DNA from: Linanthus parryae | Taxonomy: Eukaryota > Streptophyta > Magnoliopsida > Ericales > Polemoniaceae | Direction: 5' to 3' | Length of the DNA: 64,000 nucleotides | Assembly: GCA_023055425.1 (NCBI GenBank) | Contig: JALGPY010000002.1 | Span: 137,697,927 to 137,761,926 of the forward strand | Part shown: positions 34,602 through 46,074 of the stretch, piece by piece | How positions within the stretch are numbered: the first letter of the stretch is position 1 | How the letters are laid out: every line of letters begins with the position of its first letter | Notes under the pieces: generated by a model | Told to the model about the DNA's origin: nothing | The model's database searches: none | The model's input: the letters and a program-made list of their open reading frames with translations, nothing else | Position numbers and translations under genes: made by a program

Positions 34602-35098
34602 GCGTTCTCAGTTGCTCTATTGCGGTCCTGCACCAATTCTCTTTTACGAGTACGTGTTAATACCGGAACAAACCGATCTGCGCTGACGAATGACCTGCGT
34701 TGTACGAGTTCAGAAGCCCTAGCAAAGGCGTTCTCAGTTGCTCTATTGCGGTCCGGCACCAATTCTCTTTACGAGTACGTGTTAATACCGGAACAAACCG
34801 ATCTGCGCTGACGAACGACCTGCGCTGTACGAGTTTAGAGGTCCTAGCAAAGGCGTTCTCAGTTGCTCTATTGCGGTCCGACACCAATTCTCTTTTAAGA
34901 GTACGTGTTAATACCGGAACAAACCGATCTGCACTGACGAATGACCTGCGCTGCACGAGTTCAGAAGTCCTAGGAAAGGCGTTCTTAGTTTCTCTATTGC
35001 GGTCCGACACTCTTTTAAGAGTATGTGTTAATACCGGAGCAAACCGATCTGCACTGACGAATGACCTGAGCTCCACGAGTTTAGAGGTCCTAGCAAAG
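34602..35098. repeat. Tandem array, four units of about 120-127 bp
   Basis: Units start at 34602, 34729, 34853 and 34979 with GCGTTCTCAGTTGCTCTATT (fourth unit slightly changed) and each contain AATACCGGA, CAAACCGATCTGC and TGACGAA-GACCTG. A partial unit precedes the array near 34570. Open frames on both strands (for example 35121-34657 minus) are a by-product of the repeat. Located in the 3' non-coding part of the gag-only element. Confidence 0.9.
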
Positions 35099-35340
35099 AA
35101 GCTATCATGAAGACCATTCAAGTGAAAGACCCACCGTGATGGAAGATTTTACCGATTCCAAAACGTATGCTTTCATGGGAGAAGGAGTTGTTTTGGCGGT
35201 TATGACTGCACTCAAGGTGATGCCTCAAGTTGCCTACGTACCCTTTTGAGGATCAAGTCAAACGTAGTTCAATTTGGATGCGTTCACAGTTTCAACTCTT
35301 GTGTGCAACGAGTGACATGCAGCTTAAACTCATGCGTCAT

Positions 35341-35727
35341 GGAGGCTAAGCAACTTATACTCATACTCGAGGAGTAGCGAAGCGGTTTATGCTCATGCCT
35401 TAGGAGCTGTGAAGCAGTTTATGCTCATACTGAAGGAGCGGTGGTGCAATTTATGCTCGTGCTAGAGCTGTGAAGCATTTTATGCTCGTGCAAGAGCTGT
35501 AAAGCAGTTTATACTCGTGCTAAAGGAGTCGTGAAGCAGTTTATACTCGTACTAAAGGAGCTGTGACCAATCTTCATATGAGAAGACGGAGAAAGTTTAG
35601 GCTCTTTTCCAGGAGCAATATACAATCTTCGTATGTGAAGATTGAGAAAGTTTATGCTCGTATCCAGGAGCGGTAAACAATCTTCATATGTGAAGATTGA
35701 GAAAGTTTATGCTCGTATCCAGGAGCG
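35341..35727. repeat. Second tandem block with about 36-bp and 65-bp units
   Basis: The first part repeats GAAGCAGTTTATGCTCATAC with AAGGAGC(T/G)GTG spacers about every 30-36 bases (35341-35570). The second part repeats a 65-base unit containing ATGTGAAGATTGAGAAAG and TATGCTCGTATCCAGGAGC (35600-35727). The shared TTTATGCTCGT core suggests that the second unit grew from the first. Confidence 0.8.
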
Positions 35728-35735
35728 TTCTGGTA

Positions 35736-36695
35736 TTAATTTGTTGGTTTTGGAGGAGTGCAGTCCATGCCCTTCACATCACTCCGTCCCATCTTCGATT
35801 TGTCACGAATCTTTCGCGGCCACTGAACTAAAGAAAGAATTATTGTCTTCACACTTGAGTTCTTTCTTTTCTGTGATTGGGTTGCTTTAACTTCTCTTGT
35901 AGAAGCCTTCTTCAGCTTCATGCCTTGGAGGACTCCATCTTGATTTTGTTCCCGCTTTGGTGGGATAGCTGACTTGTCTTGAGAGAGCTCGGACGGCTGT
36001 AATTTTATCCTTCGCCATACCTTCTTTACTTCACACATCTTTGAGTCATTACATGAACATGCATGATGATCATTACGCAGTGTTGGCTTACTTTGACGTT
36101 GGACCCACCTCTTCTTTTCAGTAACGAGCATCCTTCTTTCGTTCTTGCGGTTGCTTAACTCCGTATCTACAGAATGGTTGCCCCCAGTTTGAGAAGATGT
36201 TCTTTGCGAATGACGTTGGGGTCTTCCTTTCTTCCAGGTGACAAAAGGAGGCGACGCTAGCAACATTTTGTAAGAGGCCTTTCCTACTTGCGAGTCACAG
36301 GGTTCAACACAGATGGAGGTCACATTTGTTGTGGCTGGTTCGACTTCTTCTTCCAACAAGACCTTCCCTTCCTTGACAAGTTGCATGATTTTATCCTTGA
36401 GTACGAAGCACTTTGTTGTAGGATGACTAAGGATGCGATGGTACTTGCAGTACCTAGGATCGTTAACATTGTCAGCTTCTTGTGGTCGCTTTGACTCCAA
36501 AGGTTCAATGATCTTTTGTTCCACCAGTTTCTTGAGCATTGCAGGAACTTCATCGTCAGCAAACGGGTACACTTTTGCTTGCAATTCTTTGAGTGTTGGT
36601 CTTAATTTTGGCTTTTCAACAGTAGAATTGACTTGGCCTGTATTACTCTTCTTTGCTTTTCCAGAGAGCTTCACCGGCTTGGTGGTGATAACCAT
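35736..36695 (-). pseudogene. C-terminal gag extension of the gag-only element, frameshifted
   Basis: 319 codons overlapping the end of the upstream gag frame by 25 bases in another frame. It continues with the region that follows capsid in Ty3-type gag: a TLKELQAKVYPFADDEV segment, then a variant zinc-knuckle-like CKYHRILSHPTTKC, and a long basic tail with KKRWVQRQ and SQKRKNSSVK stretches suited to RNA binding. Either a one-base frameshift mutation or a programmed shift separates it from the capsid part. No protease motif (DSG/DTG) is present. Confidence 0.65.
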
Positions 36696-37960
36696 GGAAT
36701 CTTGATTGACAGTTGTAAGCGTGAGCTTCCCTCCTTTATGAGAGTCTTGTTTACTTCCTCCCTTCCAATATTCAAAAGGAGGGGGTCCCTGGCTTCCACT
36801 TGACGCATACTAAGCTCCATGTCGTGAGCACGAGTAGCAAGTTCCTCGAAGGAAGTTGGCCTTATTCCTTGAAGTATGTATCGGAGACCCCAACTCATGC
36901 CTTGGATGCACATTTCAATAGCCGAACCTTCCGAGAGTTTATCCTTGCAGTTAAGGCTGAGGTTCCTCCAACGATTTATGAAGTCAATTGATTTCTTGCC
37001 TTTATTTTGGTGAGTGTTAGTTAACTCGACCATACTGACGGTTCGCCTTGTGCTATAGAAACGGTTGAGAAACTCCTGCTCCATCTGCCCCCAGCTATCA
37101 ATGGACCTTGGATCAAGCTGACCGTACCACTCAAAGGCGTCATCTTTAAGAGTCCTCACAAATTGCTTCACGAGAAGGTCTCCATCGGTTCCAGCGTTGT
37201 TACATGTCTCGACGAAGTGGGCAACATGCTGCCTAGGGTTTCCTTTGCCTGAGAATTGCTGGAACTTAGGTGGATTGTAACCATCCGACATGCTTAACTT
37301 CTCAATTCTCTCCGTGTAAGGCTTGATGTAGGACTTAGATGAAGTTAACGGTACTCCATGCCTCCCATTCATGGTGTTCATGATGATCTCTTGTAGTTGA
37401 TCGAGAGGAATGGTGCCATTGGCTGACAAGTGCACACTTGGTCGTGCTTCTTGTCCCCTATTCGTCGTTCTAGCTTCTTGTGCAACCTTGGGAGCATGTT
37501 CAAAAACTTGTCTTGCTTCTTCGCGGGTGTCGAGTTTTGCAATCAGCTTTGCGAGTTGAACGTCACGAACTTCAACAATTTTCTTTAATTCTTCAAGGCC
37601 CTTGGTGAGGTTTGCTACTTGCTCTTCAAGAGGGACCGCGCTAGTCGTCATGACGTACATGCTGATATCATCATCATCATGATCACATGTTGGATTATGC
37701 TGACTACTCTTAGTTCCAGACTTAGAGTTTCTTTCGCAACTTTCCTCCCAAGACTTGTTTCCAGCTGAATACTCCTGAGGGGTGGGCACATGTGATTGTG
37801 ACTTCCTCAAAATGGCACCATCTTCCTTGCCCCCATCAGATGACATTGCCTTAAACATACTACGAGTTACTGGACGAGTGGCTTGGATTCCGGAGTTTGT
37901 TTCTGAAGCTAAAGACTTGGCGTCTCCAGCCTTGGGTGCGTTATCCTTTGTAGGAGACAT
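36671..37960 (-). CDS. Ty3/gypsy-type gag (capsid) of the gag-only element
   Basis: 429 codons from the ATG at 37960 ([10 protein letters not shown]); the frame is open further upstream into the LTR, but those codons precede the primer site and are not expected to be translated. A predicted coiled-coil-like stretch ([20 protein letters not shown]) lies near residues 115-150. The Retrotrans_gag core follows: [41 protein letters not shown] and [10 protein letters not shown], all standard landmarks in the right order. Role: forms the particle that packages element RNA. A gag-only element would rely on polymerase and integrase from relatives. Confidence 0.8.
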   Translation of the reverse strand: MSPTKDNAPKAGDAKSLASETNSGIQATRPVTRSMFKAMSSDGGKEDGAILRKSQSHVPTPQEYSAGNKSWEESCERNSKSGTKSSQHNPTCDHDDDDISMYVMTTSAVPLEEQVANLTKGLEELKKIVEVRDVQLAKLIAKLDTREEARQVFEHAPKVAQEARTTNRGQEARPSVHLSANGTIPLDQLQEIIMNTMNGRHGVPLTSSKSYIKPYTERIEKLSMSDGYNPPKFQQFSGKGNPRQHVAHFVETCNNAGTDGDLLVKQFVRTLKDDAFEWYGQLDPRSIDSWGQMEQEFLNRFYSTRRTVSMVELTNTHQNKGKKSIDFINRWRNLSLNCKDKLSEGSAIEMCIQGMSWGLRYILQGIRPTSFEELATRAHDMELSMRQVEARDPLLLNIGREEVNKTLIKEGSSRLQLSIKIPWLSPPSR

Positions 37961-38002
37961 CACGAACACTTGTACTTGAGGAGAAGAGATGAGGGGCAGA
38001 GA

Positions 38003-38026
38003 TGTCCCACTGGGCGTGCCAAAATT
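38003..38026 (-). promoter_or_regulatory. Primer binding site candidate of the gag-only element
   Basis: Two bases or so inside the LTR edge the minus strand reads TTGGCACGCCCAGTGGGACA, the expected place and style for a tRNA-3'-end complement. Which tRNA it matches cannot be decided by eye. Confidence 0.6.
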
Positions 38027-38564
38027 TGTACACACAAATTTATGCAATTGGAAACAAGAGCGAGAAATTCGGAGTAACAAATACATATTTTATTAATGAA
38101 TCGATGATGTGGATTACAATATCCGAAACTAAATTTCTAAACAGAAATTAAATCCAATGATTCTTCTCCTGAAACGTCGAACGAGGGCTTCGCAGCTTGA
38201 TCTCGAATCGAACAGATGAGCGTCCTTCGATTTTGACGAAGAACGCGATGAAGGTCTCGAAGAACACAAACGCCGAACGAGGGCCTTAGAGGCTTGATCT
38301 CGGATCGGACGGATGAATATCTTCAATGTTGATGAAGAACCGGATGAACGCCTTGAAGAACACGAAGAATGGCTTTAAGATCTTCGAGTGTCTTGAAGAG
38401 CGCGGATGGAGATCTTCAACGGCTTGAAGAACTTGATGATGATCTTCGGAGAACTTGATGAAGAACTTCGAAGAGCTTGATGATGATCTTGATGATAGAT
38501 GAACTCGTCGGGGCTTTAGCAGCTTGATCTTCAGAGCTCTCCCCTTCTTGCAAGATGTAATTGT
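38027..38564 (-). repeat. 5' LTR of the gag-only element, truncated
   Basis: Aligns with 31357-31875 up to AAGATGTAATTGT, then jumps into Ty3/gypsy RNase H sequence. About 385 bases, including the TATA box region, are lost. Confidence 0.9.
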
Positions 38565-39030
38565 CTCCAAATCTTTGCAAGTCTTACCGTAAAAGGTAAT
38601 GTCTCCAAATCTTTAGTGAAAACACGATAGCCGCTAACTCCAAATCATGAGTGCGGTAGTTCTCTTCGTAAGGCTTCATTTTTCTGGAAGTATAGGAAAT
38701 CACTTTGCCATCTTGCAACAGAACACATCCTTTGCCATGTTTTGAGGCATCAATGTATACCTCAAATTCTCCTCCTTCGGTAGGTAAGGTCAACACAGGT
38801 GCTGACATTAACATGTCCTTCAGTGTCTGGAATGCTTCCTCACACTTGATGTCCCATACATACTTGCTCGACTTCTTCATTAATTTCGTCATGGGTTTCG
38901 CTATCTTAGAGAAATATTTTACATGTCTCCTATAGTAACCTGCCAATCCTAAGAAACTTCTTATCTCTGTTACGCTCTTTGGTGTGTGCTAGTTCTTTAC
39001 TCACTGACTTACCTTCCTTGGATATGATAT
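38565..39030 (-). pseudogene. Ty3/gypsy reverse transcriptase/RNase H fragment
   Basis: The minus-strand frame from 38946 to about 38590 starts [17 protein letters not shown] and reads through [20 protein letters not shown] and [19 protein letters not shown] to [19 protein letters not shown], the connection and RNase H part of Ty3 pol (DAS carries the first catalytic Asp). The N-terminal part continues on the far side of copia A at 47510. It is cut off at the left by the deletion junction. Confidence 0.85.
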
Positions 39031-40440
39031 TGTAGGGTTTTGATTCATGGATTGCACAACGGAAGCATAAACAAACATAAAACCATGCAAAACCCTCCAA
39101 GGATCACAAGTCAAGAGACATAACGATGGTAAGGGTTAGAAATCATAAACACACCTTTGGGTTCTCCTTGATGACTTCAAACGCGAATTGTGTCACATTC
39201 TCTATAGTTGATCCACGCCTAGAGTTGATCCTAGATCTCCCAAGTCCTTGGTGCTAGCCCGGAAGAGGAAGAGGAAGAAGAAATCACGCAAAACGAGACC
39301 CAAAAGGAGGGTCTCGGCCTCCTTTGGCCGACGGGGACGGGGCGGCGGCAAGGGGGCGGTCGGGCCTCCTTGTTGCTTGCTCTCTCTCCTTTTGTTCTCT
39401 CCCACTCTTTGTTATGTACACTAATGAGCATAAGTTATTTGGGAAGGAAGGAAGGAAGGTCCTTTATATAGTCCAACAACTCCCTGTTAACTACCTAAAG
39501 GACTTATTCTAGTCCTACTAGAATTCAATTTAGTCCCTTCCTTGTTGCAAGGGTTTGCAAAGTGATCCTTCTAATTAATTAATCCAATTAATTAATTCCC
39601 AAATCTAGTTCAACTCTATGTAGCGTGTGACTCCATAGGTTCAATCTAGTTGGTAGCAACTATTTGCTAATATGGAGCGATTTCTAGCAAAACATCCATT
39701 CCAGCCAACTAATAGAATAGTCATCTTGACAAACTTTGTACAAGTAATTGTCTCATCCCTTTGTCTCTATATCCGGATTGGACACGAGACATACAAGTCA
39801 CACTCGTATATCCAATCCATAGTTTCTCGATCCATGGGAATAGTCTTATTCGTGCAAATAACCTCAATATCCCATATTGATTTATTTGAGTCTGGCCAGA
39901 CATTCTATAAGTACTATCCCTCGAGTGGCCTAGGATATTTGCTCCCGTTATGTGGGAGGGACAAATCCTATCTACGTCCACTACGATCTCTAAGCTTGCT
40001 TCTTATTGTATCCAGTACACGCCTTTATAACTACCCAGTTACGGTGTAGCGTTTAACGCTACCAAGATCACAATAATCCACAACTAGAATATCTAGTGAC
40101 TTCAAGTCTGAGGATGACAATACCATTGCACCGCGAGAAGCGCTTGTGACTTAACATAACGTGTATGTAGCCTTCTCGGAGATGGGTCAATCCAGTGCAA
40201 CATTCCATAATGCACACCTATGTGTTGGATCGTGATATCTCCATATCAATCCAACCCCATACTAGTCTATAGATGATTGTCCCATTAATCGTTATACTTG
40301 ACTAGGGATATTTAAGATAAACAACACAATTGTAAATCTAAGGACTTCATGATATTAAATATCCAATAAATAATAAATGAATTTCTAGCCACAAATAATT
40401 CATACTAAACTAGATTGCCTCTAGGACATCTATTCCAACA
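39031..40440 (-). repeat. Copia A 3' LTR
   Basis: 1410 bp. The minus strand carries a TATATAAAGG promoter box (about 39461-39470) and a GC-rich block near 39290-39370. Confidence 0.9.
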
Positions 40441-40455
40441 GTCTCCCACTTGAAC
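40441..40455 (-). promoter_or_regulatory. Copia A polypurine tract
   Basis: The minus strand reads AAGTGGGAGAC directly before the 3' LTR. Confidence 0.7.
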
Positions 40456-43400
40456 TAGAGCCAATCTGGCGCATCTCGTATGCCCATACTCCTAGTGTGC
40501 CCTTCATGCTTCCACTGCGTGAGAGGCTTTGTAAGCGGGTCTGACAGATTATCATCTGTAAGAATCTTGCATATCCGAACGTCTCCTCTATCGATAATAT
40601 CTCGAATCAGATGAAACTTCCTGAGCACGTGCTTGGACTTCTGGTGCGATCTGGTTTCCTTTGATTGCGCGATCGCCCCAGTGTTGTCACAGAACAACTC
40701 AACTGGATCCGCAATGCTAGGGACCACACCAAGTTCATAAACAAACTTTCTGATCCAAACAGCCTCCTTTGCTGCGCCATTTGCAGCAATGTACTCAGCC
40801 TCTGTTGTAGAATCAGCTACCGTCTCTTGCTTGGAACTCTTCCAGCTCACCGCTGCTCCATTCAGGCAAAACACATATCCCGATTGTGATCTAAAGTCAT
40901 CTCTGTCGGTTTGGAAGCTTGCATCAGTGTAACCCCTTACACGCAACTCTTCCTCACCGCCAAATATCAAGAAAGCATCCTTAGTTCTTCTCAAGTACTT
41001 TAGGATGTTCTTGACTGCAATCCAGTGACTCTCACCCGGATTGGATTGGTATCTGCTTGTCATACTCAAGGCATATGACACATCTGGTCTAGTACATAAC
41101 ATGGCGTACATGATAGATCCTATGGCCGAGGCATAGGGGATTCTACTCATGCGTTCCTTCTCAATCTCATTGGAAGGACAACCACTCTTCGAAAGAGTGA
41201 TTCCATGTGACATGGGAAAGAATCCCTTCTTGGAATCTTGCATGTTGAACCGTTTCAACACCTTGTCAATATATGTACTTTGACTTAGGCCTAGCATCCT
41301 CTTAGATCTATCTCTATAGATCTTTATACCGAGTATATAGGCTGCTTCCCCTAAGTCCTCCATTGAGAAACACTTTCTTAGCCAATCTTTCACAGATTGC
41401 AGCATGGGAACGTCGTTTCCAATGAGTAGTATGTCATCCACATACAAGACCAGAAAAGCTACAGAGCTCCAACTAACCTTCTTGTAAACACAATACTCAT
41501 CCTCGTTTCTGATGAAGCCTAACTCTTTGACCACTTCATCAAAACGTCGATTCCAACTCCTAGAAGCTTGCTTCAATCCATAAATGGATCGTTGCAGTTT
41601 ACAGACTTTGTTGGCTTGCTTTGGATCCTAAAAACCCTCCGGCTGTATCATATACACGTCCTCGAGGAGATTCCCATAAAGGAACGCCATTTTGACATCC
41701 ATCTGCCAAATCTCATAGTCGTGGTATGCTGCAATTGCAAGTAGGATTCGGATGGATTTGGTCATAGCGACTGGTGAAAAGGTTTCATCATAGCCAATAC
41801 CATGAATCTGTCTGAATCCTTTAGCCACCAATCGGCCCTTACAGGTAATCACATTACCATCCATGGCGATCTTCTTCTTGAAGACCCACTTGCACCCTAT
41901 GGGCCACGCCCCATCGGGTGGTTCCACCAAAGTCCATACTTTGTTGGTATACATGGATTCCATCTCGGATCTCATGGCTTCCAGCCACTTCTGAGAGTCT
42001 GGGCCACTCATGGCCTCCTCATAGGTAGTAGGCTCATCATCTATGAGCATTGTGTCACCGGAATCGGTTACGAGAAGTCCATACCTCTCGGGTTCCTGGC
42101 GCTCTCTACTAGATCTACGAAGCTCTTGTGTTACCTGAACAGGTTGCTCCACAACTGCTTGTGGTTCCTGTTCATGTTCCATAATCGGTTCAGTGATTTG
42201 TGGTTCTTGAACCTCTTCAAGTTCTACATTCCTCCCACTTGCTTCTTTAGAGACAAACTCTCTTTCTAGAAACACGCCGGTCCGAGCAACAAACACTTTG
42301 TTCTTAGTTGGATTGTGGAAGTAGTAACCCTTAGTTTCCTTAGGGTACCCCACAAATTTACACTTATCCGATTTAGGCCCTAGCTTGTCTGATTGTAAAC
42401 GTTTTACATAGACCGCAGCCCCAAATCCTCATGAACGACAGTGTGGGACGCCTCCCACTCCACATCTCATATGGTGTCTTCATGACTGATTTAGATGGAA
42501 CACGGTTAATGGTGAAAGCTGCACTTAATAGAGCGTAGCCCCAAAATGATAATGGAAGATCGGTTTGACACATTATAGATCGAACCATATCTAATAGGGT
42601 TCGATTCCTCCTCTCGGACACGCCATTCCATTGTGGCGTTCCGGGTGGAGTGAGTTGGGATACGATCCCACACTCTCTAAGATAGTCGTCAAACTCTTGG
42701 CTCAAGTATTCTCCTCCACGATCCGATCGTAGAGCCTTGATACTTTTGCCAAGTTGCTTCTCTACTTCATTCTTGAATTCTTTGAACACTTCAAAGGATT
42801 CGGATTTTGCCCTCATGAGGTACACAAATCCATATCTACTGTAATCATCAGTAAATGTAATGAAGTAGACATAACCACCCCTGGCAGGCGTGGCAAATGG
42901 CCCACACACATCGGTATGTATGAGCGCCAATTGCTCACTAGTCCTCTCTCCTTTCTTATTGAAAGGGGACTTTGTCATTTTTCCCAATAAACAAGCCTCA
43001 CATGTCTCATATGATTCAAAATCAAATGAGTCTAGTAATCCATCCTTATGGAGTCTAGATACACGTTTCTCATTTATGTGGCCTAAACGACAGTGCCATA
43101 AATAAGCAGGATTTAAATCATTTATTTTAATCCCCTTGGTATCAATGTTGTAGACAGGATTGCTTAGATCAAGGACATAAAGTCTATTAAATAATTGCGC
43201 ACTAAAATAGTGAATATTATTTAAATAAAAGGAACAACAATTGTTCTTTATTGAAATAATAAAACCATCCTTGTCCAAACAAGAAATAGAAATAATGTTT
43301 CTGCTCATAGCAGGCACAAAATAGCAATTATTTAATTCTAAAACTAATCCTGAAGGCAGAGATAGCTCGCAAACGCCTATGGCCAACGCAGCAACCTTTG

Positions 43401-44403
43401 CTCCATTCCCAACGCGCAGTTCTACCTCCCCTTTAGCCAATTTCCTACTTCTCTTTAGATCCTGCATATTTCGACAAATATGAGATCCACATCCAGTATC
43501 TAATACCCATGATGTAGAGAAAGTTAAATTGACATCTACAACAAAAATACCTGGTGGTGGTGGAATCACTATTCCAAGCCTTTTGTCCTCCAGATATTTT
43601 GGGCAGTTCCTCCTCCAGTGTCCAGGCTGACTGCAGTAGTGACACTCACCTTTAGTCACGCCCTTGGCAATGCCACCAACAGGCTTAAGGGCAGGTTCCT
43701 TGGACTTGGCAACTAACTTGCCTTTGCCCTTGGATGAAGAGGCAAACCTTTTGCCCTTTCCTTTCTGTACCATCATTATGGCCTTTCCCTTACCCTTGTT
43801 GATGCTCTGTTCAGCCGTCCTCAACATGTTGAGTAAATCTGGCAGTGGTTTCACGATCTCGTTCATGTTATAGTTCATAATGAACTGTCCATAACTTTCG
43901 GGCAACGATTGCAACACGAGATCGGTTGCCAACTCTTGGCCGACCGGGAACCCCAGTCGGGCGAGATTCTCAAAGTACCCGATCATTCGGAGTACATGGG
44001 GTCCCACCGGGTTCCCTTCTGCCAGATGACATTTGAACAGTGCCTTTGAGACCTCATACCTCTCTACCCTCGCCTGCTCTTGGAAGAGCTGCTTTAGATG
44101 TTCGATCATATCGACAAAATTCATGTTTTCGTGTTGCTTCTGAAGCTCAGAAGTCATGGTGCAAAGCATTAGGCAGGCCGCATCATTAGCGTCATCAACA
44201 CGCTTTTGATACGCCTTTAAGGCAGCAGGTGTTTGGTTCTCCGGACCTTCTGGAACATGCTCCTCTATTGCGTACAGTTTCTTCTCTTGCTTGAGAACAA
44301 TTCTCAAGTTTCTGTACCAATCAAGAAAGTTGGTTCCAGAGAGCTTGTCCTTCTCAAGGACAGATCGTAGGGAATGTTGTGAACTCGATGAGTTGTTTGC
44401 CAT
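40455..44403 (-). pseudogene. Copia A gag-pol, two disabling mutations
   Basis: Starts MANNSSSSQHSLRS at 44403. Domains in order: gag (LSGTNFLDWYRNL), CCHC knuckle CHYCSQPGHWRRNC, protease WVLDTGCGSHIC, GAG-pre-integrase LWHCRLGHINE, integrase (HTDVCGPF, RSDRGGEY, NGVSERRNR), reverse transcriptase (QMDVKMAFLYG, YGLKQASRSW split by the stop, YVDDILLIGND) and RNase H (GYTDASFQTDRDDFRSQSGY). Compared with B and C it lacks two bases near 42413 (ACCGC instead of ACATCGC), shifting the frame in late integrase, and has a stop TAG at 41628-41630 where the others have GAA. The rest stays open to 40455. This polyprotein would provide all replication functions of the family if intact. Confidence 0.9.
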
Positions 44404-46060
44404 TTGGAATTCTACAAAAAGGAAAATACGCAAGTTTTAGTGTTTGTGATTTTTTTGACTATATTCAATAATGGCTAGTTTATCAAATATAGCTCCCACT
44501 ATTTTTCTACGGATTAATAACCCTCAAGATATTAATGCGGAAAATATCCTTATATTTTCTAGTGGGCCAAGATCCATCTTTCATCTCCTTATGAGCTTGC
44601 TTTGGCAAGTCACCCATAATTTGACTACTTTAGGTAGGAACAATTCCAATTGCGTCCCTTATGCAACTCTTGGTTCAATTGGGCAAATAACTCCTTATTT
44701 ATCCATCAATATGGATAATCCCAATTGATTGCCTCTAGGTTTATTAATCAAATTAATAGCCTAGTTGTGTTCAACCTCTTATCTAAACAATTGCACATTG
44801 TTACGTGCCATCGCATTCCATCATGATGAACCAAGTCGCCATGCTTTGGCACGCACGAACTTGGTAAATAATGATGATAATGAGTGTTTAAATAACGAGA
44901 AGGCAAGAACAAAATATTTGAATTTTGAGGGATTTTAAATTCAATTTTTAATTGTTTTTGTTGATCAATATCAACTAATCTATCTATTTGAGTTTGGGCA
45001 CAACTCCAAATAATAGATCAGGGTTGTGTACTTATCTTATTATCCTAATTGCATGCATCATCCACACACCAACCACACAATAATAAGACAATAAAATAAA
45101 CAACCACAAAACAGAAATTAAACGTGATGTGGATATGGCCTTTTCTAGACTAAGATAATTCCAAGCCAATGGAATTATCTATGAACCCTAAACAAACACA
45201 TCTCCATGCGTCTTGATCTTTTGGTCCATCCTTCATAGTCTTGTGGAATGCTCCATCTTTTGTGGCTTCTTTGGCTTTGGGCTTCTTTTCTTCAATCTTG
45301 GCTAACAATCTACTTTATCTAGCACTAGCTAACTTCTATACTAAATAAAATAAATCTCACGAGTTGAGAAAAAAAATGGCACGCAGGCCATAAAACCCTA
45401 ATTAATTATTATAATTAATAGATCAGCTCGCAGGCCGTAAACCAAACCACAAAATTAAACATCCACATCAAACCACATCCTAAGGCCATATCCAATCACC
45501 ATGCGATTTGCACATAAACAGTTAAAATCCAATTTTAACGCGCTTGGTCAATATTAATTGATTTTAGGATTTCTAGGGTTAAAACGGTCCATGGGCCCAA
45601 CAATCAAATTGTCCGGGCCCAACAAAGTGAACCATAAGGCCCTAGGGCCGGACCGGCCCAAAACCCACAAGCCAAGGCCCGCAGGTTAGGGCCGCCCGGC
45701 CCCTAGGGCGGCCAAGCTTGGGCGGCAAGCAAGGGGGCGGTCCCTAGGGGGGCCGAACCTCCTTGTGGGAGTTGTTTCCAAAACAACTCCCTTGCTTGGT
45801 GCCCAAGTTTGGTTGTTTCCTTGTTTTGGGAGAACTCCTTCTTCCCCAAGGATGCCCAAACCCTAGATCTAAGATCCTAAAATTTCTCAAACTCACCAAT
45901 TCACGCATCCAATGCAAAAATTGGATCTTGTTATGATTAATTATTGACAAATTGCATCCCATGCTTGATTTGTCTTGTTTTACGCGATAAGCAATCAAAT
46001 TGAGGTGTAAAATAACAAAAAAACGTAACACATAAACCACGTTTATGCTCTACGACCTGT
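44404..46060 (-). other. Long untranslated leader of copia A
   Basis: About 1.65 kb between primer site and gag ATG, with an equivalent in copy B (57210-58881). It has many short frames and no supported protein; the plus-strand frame at 44471-44728 is conserved in B (57275-57532) only because the DNA is. Leaders of this length usually hold dimerisation and packaging signals. Confidence 0.6.
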
Positions 46061-46074
46061 GGCTCTGATACCAC
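46061..46074 (-). promoter_or_regulatory. Copia A primer binding site
   Basis: The minus strand reads GTGGTATCAGAGCC directly after the LTR, an initiator-Met type site. The equivalent sits at 58882-58895 in copy B. Confidence 0.85.

Larger units (their letters stand above)
31357..38564 (-). mobile_element. Gag-only non-autonomous LTR element (TR-GAG-like), about 7.2 kb
   Basis: A complete LTR at the left (31357-32280, TGTACA...TCTACA, the 3' LTR in element orientation) and a truncated LTR at the right (38027-38564) flank an internal region. That region has a primer-site candidate, a Ty3-type gag, no protease, reverse transcriptase or integrase, and about 3.4 kb of non-coding DNA with tandem repeats. 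Gag-only plant elements of this sort have been described as TR-GAG elements; tandem repeats in the 3' non-coding part recall the Tat/Ogre/Retand group. It inserted into the Ty3/gypsy 3' LTR. The missing part of the right LTR (U3 and its TATA box) makes it promoterless. Confidence 0.8.

Noticed and set aside
34657..35121. 154-codon minus frame and 136-codon plus frame with repeated RSFVSADRF/NTGTNRSAL
   Set aside because: Both are translations of the 125-bp tandem array; no start context, domain or conservation signal.
39202..39405. GC-rich frames repeated at 39202, 46246 and 59008
   Set aside because: They lie in the copia LTRs and are conserved only because the LTR is repeated.
41802..42269. 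155-codon plus-strand frame repeated at 54606 and 61689
   Set aside because: Antisense of the copia reverse transcriptase region in all three copies.
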